Shown here: positions 25,033 through 34,219 of the stretch, in pieces
How the letters are laid out: every line of letters starts with the position of its first letter
Position numbering within the stretch: the stretch's first letter is position 1
Source of the DNA: Oceanobacillus manasiensis
GTDB taxonomy: Bacteria > Bacillota > Bacilli > Bacillales > Amphibacillaceae
Direction of reading: 5' to 3'
Assembly (NCBI RefSeq): GCF_000724085.1
Contig: NZ_CCDL010000004.1
Span: 62,001 to 126,000, forward strand
Length of the DNA stretch: 64,000 bases
Made by a program: the position numbers and the translations under genes
Notes under the pieces: generated by a model
Database searches by the model: none
The model's input: the letters and a program-made list of their open reading frames with translations, nothing else
Told to the model about the DNA's origin: nothing

Positions 25033-25712
25033 TCGTTACTCTCCTCCTCAAAAATAGAAGTCGGAGAGCGGTAATAATAATGAGCTTCTGGCGTTGTAAT
25101 GAGCCAACCCTTGCCATCATCCTCCATAAATACCATGGTGTCGATTCCACTACCCCATTTTGGATCTATACCAGCTATAAGATAGGGGAAACGTTCTTCT
25201 TCGTCATAAAGACTATCTATCCATTTTTCATTCTTCAGTTTTTCTCGCTCGAGATTAGGGAGAACATCGTTTAATTTTTCTTTATGTAAAGTCTTCCCCT
25301 CTGCATGAATAAAGTTGGTGGTAATTAATTCGGGCTCGTGGATATTGGCTAAATAAGTCTCTGGTTCATTTGGATAAAAAAAGTCTTGGATTGGCTGGCT
25401 TAGCAGTGTTGTAGCAAATAAAATATAGCTTCCCAAAAAGCCGGCCCAAGCATATTTACGATACCAATGCCAATTGCGCCTTTTTATAAGAAATTCGAAA
25501 TATATCATCATAACACCTATTGGAATAACAGGAACCGAGTAGGAGGCGATTTCATATTTTATATTGAGAAGACCAATAGAAGTAATGATTAGAATTAGCC
25601 ACGGCTTCGGTTTCCCTTTTTCCCTTCTTTTATAAAGGTAATATATCAATAAAAGAATGCAACCAATCCCCAAAACCGTCATGATAAGTTCAACTATTTT
25701 TATATTTTCCAT
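25029..25712 (-). CDS. Uncharacterised multi-pass membrane protein
   Basis: A 227-aa protein with four hydrophobic segments in residues 1-115 (IVELIMTVLGIGCILLLIYYLY first) and a hydrophilic C-terminal domain of about 110 residues with the WGSGIDTMVFMEDDGKGWLI stretch. Not recognised. It is the first of the group 25712-23321 and is coupled to the next gene by an ATGA overlap. The set looks like a small envelope-related operon of unknown purpose. Confidence 0.7.
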   Translation of the reverse strand: MENIKIVELIMTVLGIGCILLLIYYLYKRREKGKPKPWLILIITSIGLLNIKYEIASYSVPVIPIGVMMIYFEFLIKRRNWHWYRKYAWAGFLGSYILFATTLLSQPIQDFFYPNEPETYLANIHEPELITTNFIHAEGKTLHKEKLNDVLPNLEREKLKNEKWIDSLYDEEERFPYLIAGIDPKWGSGIDTMVFMEDDGKGWLITTPEAHYYYRSPTSIFEEESNE

Positions 25713-25742
25713 TTCAAACTACCCTTTGTCTAACAGTTTCCC

Positions 25743-26783
25743 TTATACAACAGCATTTTCTACTATTGAAAATGTTCCTTGCTCACAATTTATCTCTGCC
25801 ATCACTCCATAAGGCAAAACAATTTTTGGTTCTGTATGACCAAAGTTAAGATTATATAGTAATGGTAAGTTTTCTAGGCCATATTCTTTAAGCACCAACT
25901 GAATGGATTCCTTGTATTCCTCGTAATAGGTCTCATCCTTTGGTTTTCCAAAAATAATCCCATTCGCTTTTTCTAAGACACCTTGAGCCGCATAGTTACG
26001 TAACCAGTAAATTATAGACCGAGGGGATGGTTTTTCTTCTGATGTTTCAAAGAACAGGATAGCATCTTTCCAATGCGCTTTCTCTGGCCAAATCTCCGTT
26101 CCTTTCGCAAACTCCAACACTTCTATACATCCACCGATCAATCGACCTTTAACTATTCCTTCTCCTTGGAGTAGCTCATAGCCTTGATTTTCCTGCAATT
26201 TTCTTTTCTGATTTTTATTTTTAATATCCCATTCCAAAAACTCACTAGTCCACTCGTCTGCTGGCAGGATTTCTCCAATAGCACGATCTGTAAACAGTGT
26301 CTTCTGAATATAATTAACTGTATAAGGATCCATTTTCACATTTTCAGCAAAGTCTGTTAAAATAGCAGGTCCATAAAAGGAAGAAAGACCTGCCTTGTGG
26401 CATAGCAAATGAGGAATCGTGACATCTGAATATCCCATGAAAACTTTAGGATTATCACGAATGACATCAAAATCAATATACGGAAGCATCCGTATGCTAT
26501 CACTCCCCCCGATATTAGTGATAATTGCTTTTATGCTTTTGTCCTGAAATGCGTCCATTAAATCTTCCGCTCTTGCTTCAGGATGGGAATCGATATAGTC
26601 CGTCCCTTTTAAGCTATGCGGCATTGCCACCACCTTTAGACCAAAGACTTCTTCTAGACGCTGTACACCTTGCTCATAGCGCCACCTTATTTCAGGGTCC
26701 CCTGCTCCTCCCCATGAAGGACTAATGGTAGCGACCTTGTCGCCAGGTTGTAGTTTATTCGGTTTTGTCAGCATTTTTTTCAT
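25743..26783 (-). CDS. S66-family LD-carboxypeptidase / MccF-like
   Basis: Serine peptidase of family S66, which includes murein LD-carboxypeptidase (cell-wall recycling) and MccF (self-protection against microcin C). Motifs are KLQPGDKVATISPS, TNIGGSDSIRMLPYID and VFMGYSDVTIPH with nucleophile Ser119; later Glu (LFFETSEE) and His (NFGHTEPK) complete the triad. At 346 aa it fits the MccF-like subgroup, which is longer than LdcA. Cytosolic, no signal peptide. Single gene; no peptide toxin is adjacent, so recycling or general detoxification is as likely as immunity. Confidence 0.88.
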   Translation of the reverse strand: MKKMLTKPNKLQPGDKVATISPSWGGAGDPEIRWRYEQGVQRLEEVFGLKVVAMPHSLKGTDYIDSHPEARAEDLMDAFQDKSIKAIITNIGGSDSIRMLPYIDFDVIRDNPKVFMGYSDVTIPHLLCHKAGLSSFYGPAILTDFAENVKMDPYTVNYIQKTLFTDRAIGEILPADEWTSEFLEWDIKNKNQKRKLQENQGYELLQGEGIVKGRLIGGCIEVLEFAKGTEIWPEKAHWKDAILFFETSEEKPSPRSIIYWLRNYAAQGVLEKANGIIFGKPKDETYYEEYKESIQLVLKEYGLENLPLLYNLNFGHTEPKIVLPYGVMAEINCEQGTFSIVENAVV

Positions 26784-26835
26784 CCTTCCATCAAGTTTTC
26801 AAGATATTTGGCTTAAGGCTAAGGCTCGACACCCT

Positions 26836-27294
26836 TTATAAACCTCTCCCAATCAAATTTGCTGATATTGGTTTCTTATTTAACTCCCTAGCCCAAATTG
26901 AAAGCTGTCCAATATGGTGAATCTCATGCACAATAACATGGGGGATAATCTCTTCTGCTCTATATGTATCCTCCAGCCAGGAGGCTTTTACCTGTGCTGC
27001 CATATCTATTTCTTCTATATTTTCTAGAAAGGACTCCAATTCAATTCTCAGCGTATCTGAAAGCTTTCTTAATCCCTTTATGCTTTTATAATCGTCAAAG
27101 GGGAACTCGATATCTTCTTTACCTTGTATAGCACGGATCCAGCTATATTCCACATCGATAATATGAAAGAGGGTGTACAAAATACTACCCGCCCCACCTG
27201 TTCTTTTTTTACTCAATTCTTCAATAGTGAGCTGTTCACACCAGGTAAACCATTCATCACGGACCTGCCAATTATACTTAAATAATTGCTGCAT
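26836..27294 (-). CDS. DinB-family protein
   Basis: A 152-aa four-helix-bundle protein of the DinB/YfiT family. The three metal-ligand histidines are visible in FHIIDVEYSW and VHEIHHIGQLSIW. Family members bind a divalent metal and some act in bacillithiol-dependent detoxification; the substrate here is unknown. The start is preceded by AAAGGAG. It is followed after 50 bp by the S66 gene on the same strand. Confidence 0.88.
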   Translation of the reverse strand: MQQLFKYNWQVRDEWFTWCEQLTIEELSKKRTGGAGSILYTLFHIIDVEYSWIRAIQGKEDIEFPFDDYKSIKGLRKLSDTLRIELESFLENIEEIDMAAQVKASWLEDTYRAEEIIPHVIVHEIHHIGQLSIWARELNKKPISANLIGRGL

Positions 27295-27401
27295 GTTTTT
27301 TTATCTCCTTTTTATTGAGGCACATTATTGTCTGCATACAAACAATTCATACAATTAATACTATTGTAGCAAAAATGGTGTAGACATTACATGTCCATAT
27401 A

Positions 27402-27432
27402 TAAAAAAGAAAACCAACAATATGCTGATTTT
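27402..27432 (-). terminator. Terminator of the methyltransferase gene
   Basis: Minus strand AAAATCAGC pairs with GTTGGTTTT, allowing two wobble pairs, followed by CTTTTTTAT, just past the stop at 27444. Confidence 0.68.
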
Positions 27433-27443
27433 CCCTTTTTCTA

Positions 27444-28280
27444 TTATTGTGCAGTAAATGCAAAGCTCGATAAAGGACGTATTGGCAACAACTCTTTATT
27501 TCTCTGTAGGATACTAAGTTCGGAGTGAATCAATCTTTTAAGTTTTGCCGGCATTTCTTGTAATAGTTCGACTTCTTTCGCGGCAAAATCTAGTGCCATG
27601 TCCACTTCCCATTCTCCATCCTTTAGTTTAGGTGAATAAATGGATTCCTCTTTCGTAATGGACCAACCAGCCTTTTCTGCGATATCTTTAATATCATCTG
27701 CAGTAAAGAAGCTTCGAATGTTTGCTTCACTACTTTCTTTAAAAGCTTCGTACTGAGCCTGAATTAGCACCGCCAAAAGATGAGATTGCTGCTCAACTTG
27801 CATAATAGCTGGATCCCATTCTGCAAAACATAATTTTTTCCCCCAACTCCTGGATTTCTTCAATATCGCAGCAAGTTGATCAGCCGAACGTAAATACCAT
27901 GAAGCATGCGAAAACACAATATAGTCAAAATGATTTTCCGGAAAGGTTGCATTGTCAGCTAACACATCGATTTGAAACTGGATATTCATCTGCTCACCCA
28001 ATGAGGATGATAGTAAATAATCTCTTGATTCTCCAAGTGTCACCGGACTTCCATAGTCAGGACCTGCGATATCAATTGCATGAACATGCCCCTTTTCTCC
28101 TGTGAAATATGCCAGTACTGCTGTCGTATCACCTTGTCCGCAGCCTATTTCTAGAATCCGACTCCCTGCTTCGATCCCCCAGGACTCTGCTAGCTTTACA
28201 CGATGTTCTGTTTGACCCGTTTGAATTTCCCCTTTAACTGCCATACATGAAGCTATTTTCGAAACAATGGACTCTCTCAT
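27444..28280 (-). CDS. SAM-dependent methyltransferase
   Basis: A 278-aa class I methyltransferase. ILEIGCGQGDTTAVLAYF is the SAM-binding motif I, HVHAIDIAGPDYG motif II, and FDYIVFSHASWYL the motif IV region. The C-terminal half is a helical domain likely to bind the substrate. No product pathway can be named from neighbours. It has its own terminator; the start is preceded by GGGGG. Confidence 0.85.
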   Translation of the reverse strand: MRESIVSKIASCMAVKGEIQTGQTEHRVKLAESWGIEAGSRILEIGCGQGDTTAVLAYFTGEKGHVHAIDIAGPDYGSPVTLGESRDYLLSSSLGEQMNIQFQIDVLADNATFPENHFDYIVFSHASWYLRSADQLAAILKKSRSWGKKLCFAEWDPAIMQVEQQSHLLAVLIQAQYEAFKESSEANIRSFFTADDIKDIAEKAGWSITKEESIYSPKLKDGEWEVDMALDFAAKEVELLQEMPAKLKRLIHSELSILQRNKELLPIRPLSSFAFTAQ

Positions 28281-28413
28281 CCAACTCCCCCTTTTCTTCT
28301 TGGACGTTATGCATAAGCTTATCCTTTATTGTGAAAAATGAGAACACTTTTTTAACGAGAAGCGTCTCGAAATGTTAGTTCAAATCGTTTGCCGGTAATT
28401 TCTTTTTGGCGTA

Positions 28414-28573
28414 GTATAAAGTGAAACTTCAGTCAGTGGGGATTTTCGTTCTTTCCCCACTGATTGTTAGTTGAACGAATCGGGGTGTTAGCGTCCGTTT
28501 ACTCCCACTAAAAACTAATTGTATCACTTCATGTTTTGAAGTGGGATCTTACGGACGGTTTCACCGGGATAAG
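28414..28573. repeat. Dispersed ~160-bp structured repeat, copy B
   Basis: Second copy of the repeat at 11447-11607, in the same orientation and with slightly better-preserved symmetry: TCAGTGGGGA (28434-28443) pairs with TCCCCACTGA (28454-28463), and GTCCGT..ACTCCCAC (28493-28508) pairs with GTGGGAT..ACGGAC (28540-28556). It ends 20 bp before the ribosome site of the oxidoreductase gene, so it may lie in that transcript's leader. The gap 28281-28607 holds nothing else. Confidence 0.75.
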
Positions 28574-28607
28574 TGCTACAAAATAATGATTTAAAGGAGC
28601 GTTCGTC

Positions 28608-29585
28608 ATGAAAGCAGTTGTCGTCAATCTACCTGGTGGTGCAGAACAGCTTCAAGTAAAAGAGGTTAGCAAACCTTCTCCCGGAAAAGGGGAGCTTCTC
28701 ATAAAAGTAAAAGCTGCAGCTATCAACCGTACAGATATTATTTCACGTGAAGGTAAATCTGGTTACATGAAAAATCCTATTCTCGGTGTTGAAGTTGCTG
28801 GGGAAGTAGTAGAGACGGGAGAGGAAGTCACGATTCCTGTAGGTACTAGGGTAATGGGGCTTGTAAATGGCGGGGGCTATGCCGAATATGCGGTAATGCC
28901 AGCAGACCGCGCCATGATTGTCCCTGATAGCCTTCGTTACGAGGAAGCTGCCGCAATTCCTGAAGTATTCCTCACTGCATACCAGACATTATTCTGGCTT
29001 GGCCAACTATCTGAAAAAGAAACCGTATTAATTCACGCTGGCGGAAGTGGTGTTGGAACAGCTGCTATTCAGCTTGCCAGTCAGTTAACAAATGCTAAAA
29101 TTATTACCACTGCTGGTTCGGAGGAAAAGTTAGACTTTTGTCGTTCACTTGGAGCAGATGTTGGGATTAATTATAAGGAACAAGATTTTGTTGAGGAAGT
29201 AATAAAGGCAACAGATGGAGCTGGTGCCGATGTAATTCTAGACTTTATTGGTGCTTCCTACTGGGAAAAGAACTTAAAAAGCATTGCTGTAGATGGACGT
29301 TGGGTTTTAATTGGCGTGCTGGGAGGAAGTAAAGTAGATGAAATTGATCTTATGTCCCTTATGGCCAAACGTGTCCATTTAAAAGGTACACTCCTCACCC
29401 CACGCAGTGATGGCTATAAAAAAGAACTAACAAATGATTTCTCTAAAAATGCCCTGTCACTATTTGAGCAGGAAAAGCTAAAAGCAATCGTCGATCGTGT
29501 CTTCTCTATGGAGAAAACAGGTGACGCGCACCGTCATATGGAAGCAAATAAAAACATTGGTAAGATCATTGTTAGTGTGGAATAA
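28608..29585 (+). CDS. Quinone oxidoreductase, PIG3/zinc-less MDR type
   Basis: NAD(P)H-dependent medium-chain reductase of the quinone oxidoreductase branch. A GroES-like N domain (KPSPGKGELLIKVKAAAINRTDI) is followed by the Rossmann domain with HAGGSGVGTAAIQLA for NADPH, and the EVFLTAYQTLFWLG segment typical of PIG3/TP53I3. Zinc-binding cysteines of alcohol dehydrogenases are missing, as expected for this branch. Length 325 aa normal. AAAGGAG precedes the ATG. It ends at the bidirectional terminator 29656-29696. Confidence 0.9.
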   Translation: MKAVVVNLPGGAEQLQVKEVSKPSPGKGELLIKVKAAAINRTDIISREGKSGYMKNPILGVEVAGEVVETGEEVTIPVGTRVMGLVNGGGYAEYAVMPADRAMIVPDSLRYEEAAAIPEVFLTAYQTLFWLGQLSEKETVLIHAGGSGVGTAAIQLASQLTNAKIITTAGSEEKLDFCRSLGADVGINYKEQDFVEEVIKATDGAGADVILDFIGASYWEKNLKSIAVDGRWVLIGVLGGSKVDEIDLMSLMAKRVHLKGTLLTPRSDGYKKELTNDFSKNALSLFEQEKLKAIVDRVFSMEKTGDAHRHMEANKNIGKIIVSVE

Positions 29586-29655
29586 AATTAGCAGTTTGAC
29601 TCGGAAATCACGAAAATAACGCGACTTTGCTCCACAATAAAATAGATTCCACATA

Positions 29656-29696
29656 AAAGCATCAGCGTCCTAGTTTTTAAGTCGCTGGTGCTTTTT
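29656..29696. terminator. Bidirectional terminator
   Basis: AAAGCATCAGCG pairs with CGCTGGTGCTTTTT. It stops the oxidoreductase transcript on the plus strand; its right arm is also the last codons of the convergent gene on the minus strand. Confidence 0.88.
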
Positions 29697-30579
29697 CTAA
29701 TTGATAGGTAATCCATGCTTCAGTCTGTTTAAATGGAAAGCTCTTCAAGATCTCCATAGCAAATGGGTCTGTTGTATCGAATTCTCCTTCTACCTTTTGA
29801 AAACCTTCACTTTTAATATAGTAAAGTTGGCACGACACTAGATTTTGAAGCAGGTTTATATCTTTGTTGTCGTTAGTACCACACCAACCAAGTTCCACCC
29901 TATCCTGCTCTGTTGAATGATGTAGGAAGGAATAGGCCAACAGCTTCTGGCTCCCTTTTTCTATCGCCAAATAACTACCACGTTCAATTAAATCTTCTGC
30001 AAATATGAGTTCCTCCCAATCAGATATGTTAAGAGTAGCGACAGGATTAACCATATGAGACCTCTCATAATTACTTTTCACCAGATTGATTAATTCATCT
30101 CGTAAAGTAATATTCTCTTTAACTTCCGTTAACGATAAAAGATAAGCATTTTCTAGATTTAGTACAGGTTTTCCTATAATTTGTTCGCTATTTAAACATG
30201 GTAAATAAGTTCTTCTTATTTCCATAAAACCGTAAGCTTTAAGTGTGTTTCTATGTTCAATAGAGGACTCCCAAAGTGATGTCTGAAGAGGATATTTCAC
30301 TTCCTTTTGTTTTAATCTATTCATAAGTGCCCCTACAACTAACTCATCATCTGTTTTGCTATTACTCATTATTTTGATATAAGTGCAATGAGGATGGAAT
30401 TGATTGTACCAGGATACAAGGATGCCAACCAAAGCATTATTTTCCCATGCCGTAAAAGCATGCTGATAGCTGGAGGTTACTACTATATTCAATAATTCTT
30501 TTCCTTCGTCTTCTTTTCTTATCCATTCTGGTATGTCTTTTACCTCTTCAACTAAGAATTCTTCCACTCTCACAGACAT
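29677..30579 (-). CDS. GNAT-like acetyltransferase, probably two GNAT folds
   Basis: A 300-aa protein with two GNAT-like halves. The first has AFTAWENNALVGILVSWYN and HRNTLKAYGFMEIRRTYLPC; the second has GSYLAIEKGSQKLLAYSFLHH, ELGWCGTN and KVEGEFDTTDPFAMEILKSFPFKQTEAW. The acetyl-CoA loop is degenerate in both. Substrate unknown. It converges on the oxidoreductase gene and its stop lies inside the shared terminator. Confidence 0.72.
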   Translation of the reverse strand: MSVRVEEFLVEEVKDIPEWIRKEDEGKELLNIVVTSSYQHAFTAWENNALVGILVSWYNQFHPHCTYIKIMSNSKTDDELVVGALMNRLKQKEVKYPLQTSLWESSIEHRNTLKAYGFMEIRRTYLPCLNSEQIIGKPVLNLENAYLLSLTEVKENITLRDELINLVKSNYERSHMVNPVATLNISDWEELIFAEDLIERGSYLAIEKGSQKLLAYSFLHHSTEQDRVELGWCGTNDNKDINLLQNLVSCQLYYIKSEGFQKVEGEFDTTDPFAMEILKSFPFKQTEAWITYQLEKAPAT

Positions 30580-30744
30580 GTTTTCTCCAATCTTTCTAAT
30601 CGAATTTTGTCGAACTTCTTGTAGTTTTAGCTTGTTTTGTAGAAGCTATTGCAATACCGGGCAAACTTTTGCATACTTACTTTTGTGGTTTGAGACCAAC
30701 GTCCTAAAATTTTTTCATAAATGACGAAAAGGAGCTTTGCAGTT

Positions 30745-30924
30745 ATGAAAGTAATTGAACCAACCGACGAGAAACTAAACGCAGCAATCATCTTGAAGAA
30801 AAAAGAAATGATAGAATATGCAAAATACTATGGTATGACCGACTCAAGAACTGTTATTTGCAGCCAGCAACTTGATCGACTATTAAATCAACAGGACAAA
30901 ACATCCCTCTCTCTAACTGGGTAA
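30745..30924 (+). CDS. Spo0E-family aspartyl-phosphate phosphatase
   Basis: A 59-aa helical-hairpin protein that would remove phosphate from Spo0A and delay sporulation. YYGMTDSRTVICSQQLDRLLN contains the family signature S-Q-x-L-D, with the SQ..LD pair that acts on the phospho-aspartate. The start at 30745 is ten bases after AAAAGGAG; an upstream in-frame ATG at 30721 lacks a ribosome site. It is alone on its strand between minus-strand genes. Confidence 0.88.
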   Translation: MKVIEPTDEKLNAAIILKKKEMIEYAKYYGMTDSRTVICSQQLDRLLNQQDKTSLSLTG

Positions 30925-30958
30925 AAGCCTCAAAGATTAACATCAATTTTTGTGTTGC

Positions 30959-32037
30959 TTATAAACAAGATTTCGGAATCCAGCCGACTTTACCTTTACT
31001 ATTTTTTATTAATACATAGCCATCACAGTCAGCATTTATAATAGATACTATGTCACCTTCTTGCACAGATAGGAAAGATGTACTAACATCGCTAATACTA
31101 CGCGTTTCGCTTCCGGAATGAAGAAGATATTCGTTTTTCACCCACTGTTTGACTTCAAGACTCTTATTCTCACAAAATGTAAAGTACGTATCTTCCTGCA
31201 GGACAGTAAACTCATAGTTCGGATAGGTAACTGTTCCCATCCGCCCTGTTGGGTCCTTGTGTGCTTGTTGCACGACGCTTGGCTTGTGTATTTCATCTAC
31301 AAACGTGTAGTCAAAACGCCCATCCTCATAAAGGAGGGCATTGAGTTGTCCATCTGGTTTAATCTGGTTCCCACCATCCATGGAGATAATCTTTTTTTCT
31401 AGATCGATAATTGGATTATTGGAACTAATTCTATCCGCGGTATAATTTACCGCGGGCCAGTGGCCAACAATAACGGTTATATCTGCCTGGTGGCCTTCCT
31501 CGTAAAAGGAAGGCATAGAAAGAGATGACTCTTCACTTGTATTCTCCCAGTCAGGCCTATTTTCAATTCCAGCATGTACAAGTATGAATTGATCTGTCTC
31601 ATATGCTAACGGCCTGCTGGAAAGCCAATTCATCTCGTTAGAAAAATGCTCACGGTAAAAGTCACCCAGTTCCTTTAAACTTGAAAAATCACCTAGCTTC
31701 TTTTGTTCAAGATGAAGCATGTCATAGAATTCGGTTGATTTTTCATATAGTTCCATATTCCTTCTTTCTCATCCAGTACATATTGAAAGAGAATATCGCA
31801 ATTACCTTTTGTGATAAATACACGGTTTGAGGACTGCTCCAATTCCATTACATAACGTACCACCTCCAAGCTGTTCGGGCCCTTTTCGCAAAGGTCGCCA
31901 TTAATGAAGAGGTAATCTTCTGACGTGTAGGCTACTTTATCTAGCAGCCTTCTAAATAATTCCTTGCTTGCATGAATATCAGAGACAATAATAGCTCTTT
32001 TATCTGTTTGTAATTCTAGTTTCTCTATGTGAAGCAT
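30959..32037 (-). pseudogene. Metallophosphoesterase (PrpE/ApaH-like), frameshifted
   Basis: Two overlapping frames give one protein. The first (32037-31693) has the metallophosphoesterase motifs VSDIHAS, NGDLCEKGPNSLEVV and TKGNCD; the second (31756-30959, from MLHLEQKKLGDF onward) holds LVHAGIENR, VGHWPAV and DGGNQ with the remaining metal ligands and a C-terminal SH3-like end (EGDIVSIINADCDGYVLIKN). The switch lies around 31700-31720, near a run of five A (TATGAAAAATC). An intact gene would be about 350 aa. Either a real one-base indel or a sequence error; the encoded residues on both sides are well kept, so decay, if real, is recent. Confidence 0.8.
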
Positions 32038-32070
32038 AGTTGATCACCTTTCTTTAGCTTTCTTGTCGCT

Positions 32071-33761
32071 TTACATTTCGTTTGGGGCTTGCATCCCAAG
32101 CAGGCGTAACCCTTCTTTTATGACAATGGCAGTACATTTGACCAGAGCCAATCGACTCGCTAGCTGATTATCCTCTTGTAGAATCTTGCAGTGTGCATAG
32201 TATTTATTAAATTCTCGGCATAACGAGAGAAGGTAAGTTGCAATCTCAGATGGCTTTGCCTGTTCATAGCTCTCTTGAACTTTATTTGGGAAATCCATCA
32301 GCTTTTTCACTACAGACCAACTAGGCTCATCTGACAACCCGTCAATGCTTCCTCGATCTACAACACTATTTGATTTTCGTAAAATGGACCATGCTCTTGC
32401 GTGCGTATACTGCACATATGGACCGGTAGCACCTTCAAATCGGAGCATGTCCTTAAGGGAAAATTCAACAGAATGCTGGGGATCTGTTTTCAAGTCTTGA
32501 AAAATGATTGCCCCGATTCCAACATCATGAGCGACTTGAGATTTGTTTTGCAAAGTAGGATTCTTCTCTTCGATGCTTTTTTCTGCCATCGCAATCGCTT
32601 CTCTTAATACATTCTCTAAAAGGACGACCTTTCCCTTTCTTGTTGACATCTTTTTTCCGTCTTGCAAAATAAACCCAAAAGGAAGATGCTGTAGTTGGCT
32701 TGCCCAATTAAACCCAAGCTTCTTTAATACTAGGAAGACTTGCTGAAAATGGAGACTTTGCTCTTGTCCAACAACATAGACTGATTTGGCAACATGATAT
32801 TTTTTATGTCGGTAGATGGCCGCAGTCAAATCTCTTGTCGCATATAATGTTGCCCCGTCCGACTTGCGTATTAAACAAGGCGGTAAACTATGTTCTTCCA
32901 AGGAAACAATTTTGCACCCTTTGAAGTAGAAAGCAACCCTTCTCCCTTTAGCAACTGAATCGTTTCCTCCATTTTATCATTGTAAAATGCTTCCCCATTG
33001 TATGAATCGAATGTCACGTTTAAAAGCTTGTAAATCCCTTTAAATTCTTCCAAGGAGACTTTTCGAAACCATTGCCATAATTCCAAAGCTCTCGGGTCCC
33101 CTTGCTCAAGTTTTAGAAACCAGTGACGTCCTTCCTCTTCCAGCCTTGAGTCCACTTCTGCTTCCTCATGAAAACGAACATAAAGCTTTAATAGTTCCTT
33201 AATTAGTTCTTGGCGAACATCCTGTTCATTTCCCCATCGATGATAAGCAGAAATGAGTTTTCCAAACTGTGTGCCCCAATCTCCTAAATGATTAATCCGT
33301 ATTGCCTTGTAACCGCATTTTTCTAATATATTGGCATAAGCGTTTCCTATTACTGTGGAACGTAGGTGTCCCATTGAAAAGGGCTTTGCAATATTAGGAG
33401 AAGAGAAGTCTATGGTTACCTTTTCCCCTTCCACTATAGACAGTGATCCATATGATTCTTTTTTGGTTTGGATGTCCTCTAATACTTCCTTACTAACGCG
33501 CTTTTTATTTAAAAAACAATTTACATAGGGCCCTTCAGGGACGACTTTACTAAAAAAAGAATCTTTTGTTTTAATAGCGAGTTCCGTTGCAATGGAAGCT
33601 GGATTTTTCTTGTATACCTTTGCCAGTTCAAAACACGGAAAAGCAAGATCCCCTTGTTCCTGATACTTAGGTAACTCTATTCTCTTTAATACTTCATCCT
33701 CTGTTAATACCCCTACCGTACTTGCCGCTATTTTCTTAGCAAAAAACTGTTTACCCTTCAC
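32071..33761 (-). pseudogene. argS: Arginyl-tRNA synthetase, frameshifted (T-box controlled)
   Basis: Charges tRNA-Arg. Frame one (33761-32871) has the N-terminal domain and the class I HIGH-equivalent SPNIAKPFSMGHLRSTVIGNA; frame two (32901-32071) has SDGATLYATRDLTAA, GKKMSTRKGKVV (KMSKS-equivalent) and the C-terminal anticodon domain. The break is at GCAAAATTG near 32910: one more A would restore AKIVSLEEHSLPPCL. Joined length of about 556 aa is normal. It has a T-box leader, and B. subtilis argS has none, so it is probably a second, arginine-regulated copy. One-base loss in an A run may be an error in the sequence or a true mutation. Confidence 0.85.
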
Positions 33762-33780
33762 ACCATCATCTCCTTTTTAA

Positions 33781-33990
33781 TATAAAAAAATCCCGCCTCT
33801 ATACAGAGACGAGATTACCCACGGTACCACTCTTTTTGTTCAAATTGAACCAAGCTTGAAATGATTAACGTTCATCAACCGGCACACCCTACTAGTCGTC
33901 GTTCAGGCTGCTCCTCAGAAGTCCGCTTCATTATCATTGTTCTGTTAGGCTCACACCAAACCCTAACTCGCTTAAGAACCTATGATAATT
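33781..33990 (-). promoter_or_regulatory. T-box leader of argS
   Basis: The minus strand shows the T-box sequence AGTGGTACCGTGGGTAAT (33814-33832 region) and the competing terminator ATCTCGTCTC-loop-GAGGCGGGATTTTTTT. Upstream are the stem I landmarks GTGTGAGCC and a TGAACGACGACTAG specifier region with CGA arginine codons. Uncharged tRNA-Arg would stabilise the antiterminator and allow read-through into argS. Confidence 0.92.
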
Positions 33991-34018
33991 ACTCTCTTCT
34001 TCACAGAATTATTTTATA

Positions 34019-34171
34019 GAGGTTGTTCAAAAAGTCCGGTAAAAATGACACATCGAATTTCTTCGTTGGCTTGCTTTTTCGTTCCTCACGTATTAATTGC
34101 ATACGTTCCGGTACTCAAAGCTACACCGCCTCGAACTTCTCGGTCCTTTTCATCCTCCTTTTTGATCACGC
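34019..34171. repeat. Dispersed Bacillaceae intergenic repeat
   Basis: GAGGTTGTTCAAAAAGTCCG at the left and the complementary-like end at the right (GACCTTTTCATCC... TTTTTGATCACG) form an imperfect long inverted repeat, a pattern I remember as a scattered non-coding element in related genomes. There is only one copy in the window, so the claim rests on memory and on the inverted ends. The gap 33762-34219 consists of the T-box leader and this element. Confidence 0.5.
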
Positions 34172-34219
34172 ATTTTATAATTTTTGTAATCATAGCTGAA
34201 ATTACGCTTCATGTCAACT

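Noticed and set aside
25743-26783. Microcin C immunity island around the S66 peptidase
   Set aside because: No peptide precursor, MccB-like enzyme or exporter is adjacent; the gene stands alone, so a general role is as likely.
30721-30744. Upstream ATG for the Spo0E-like gene
   Set aside because: It would place the ribosome site AAAAGGAG inside the coding region; the next ATG fits the site and family length.
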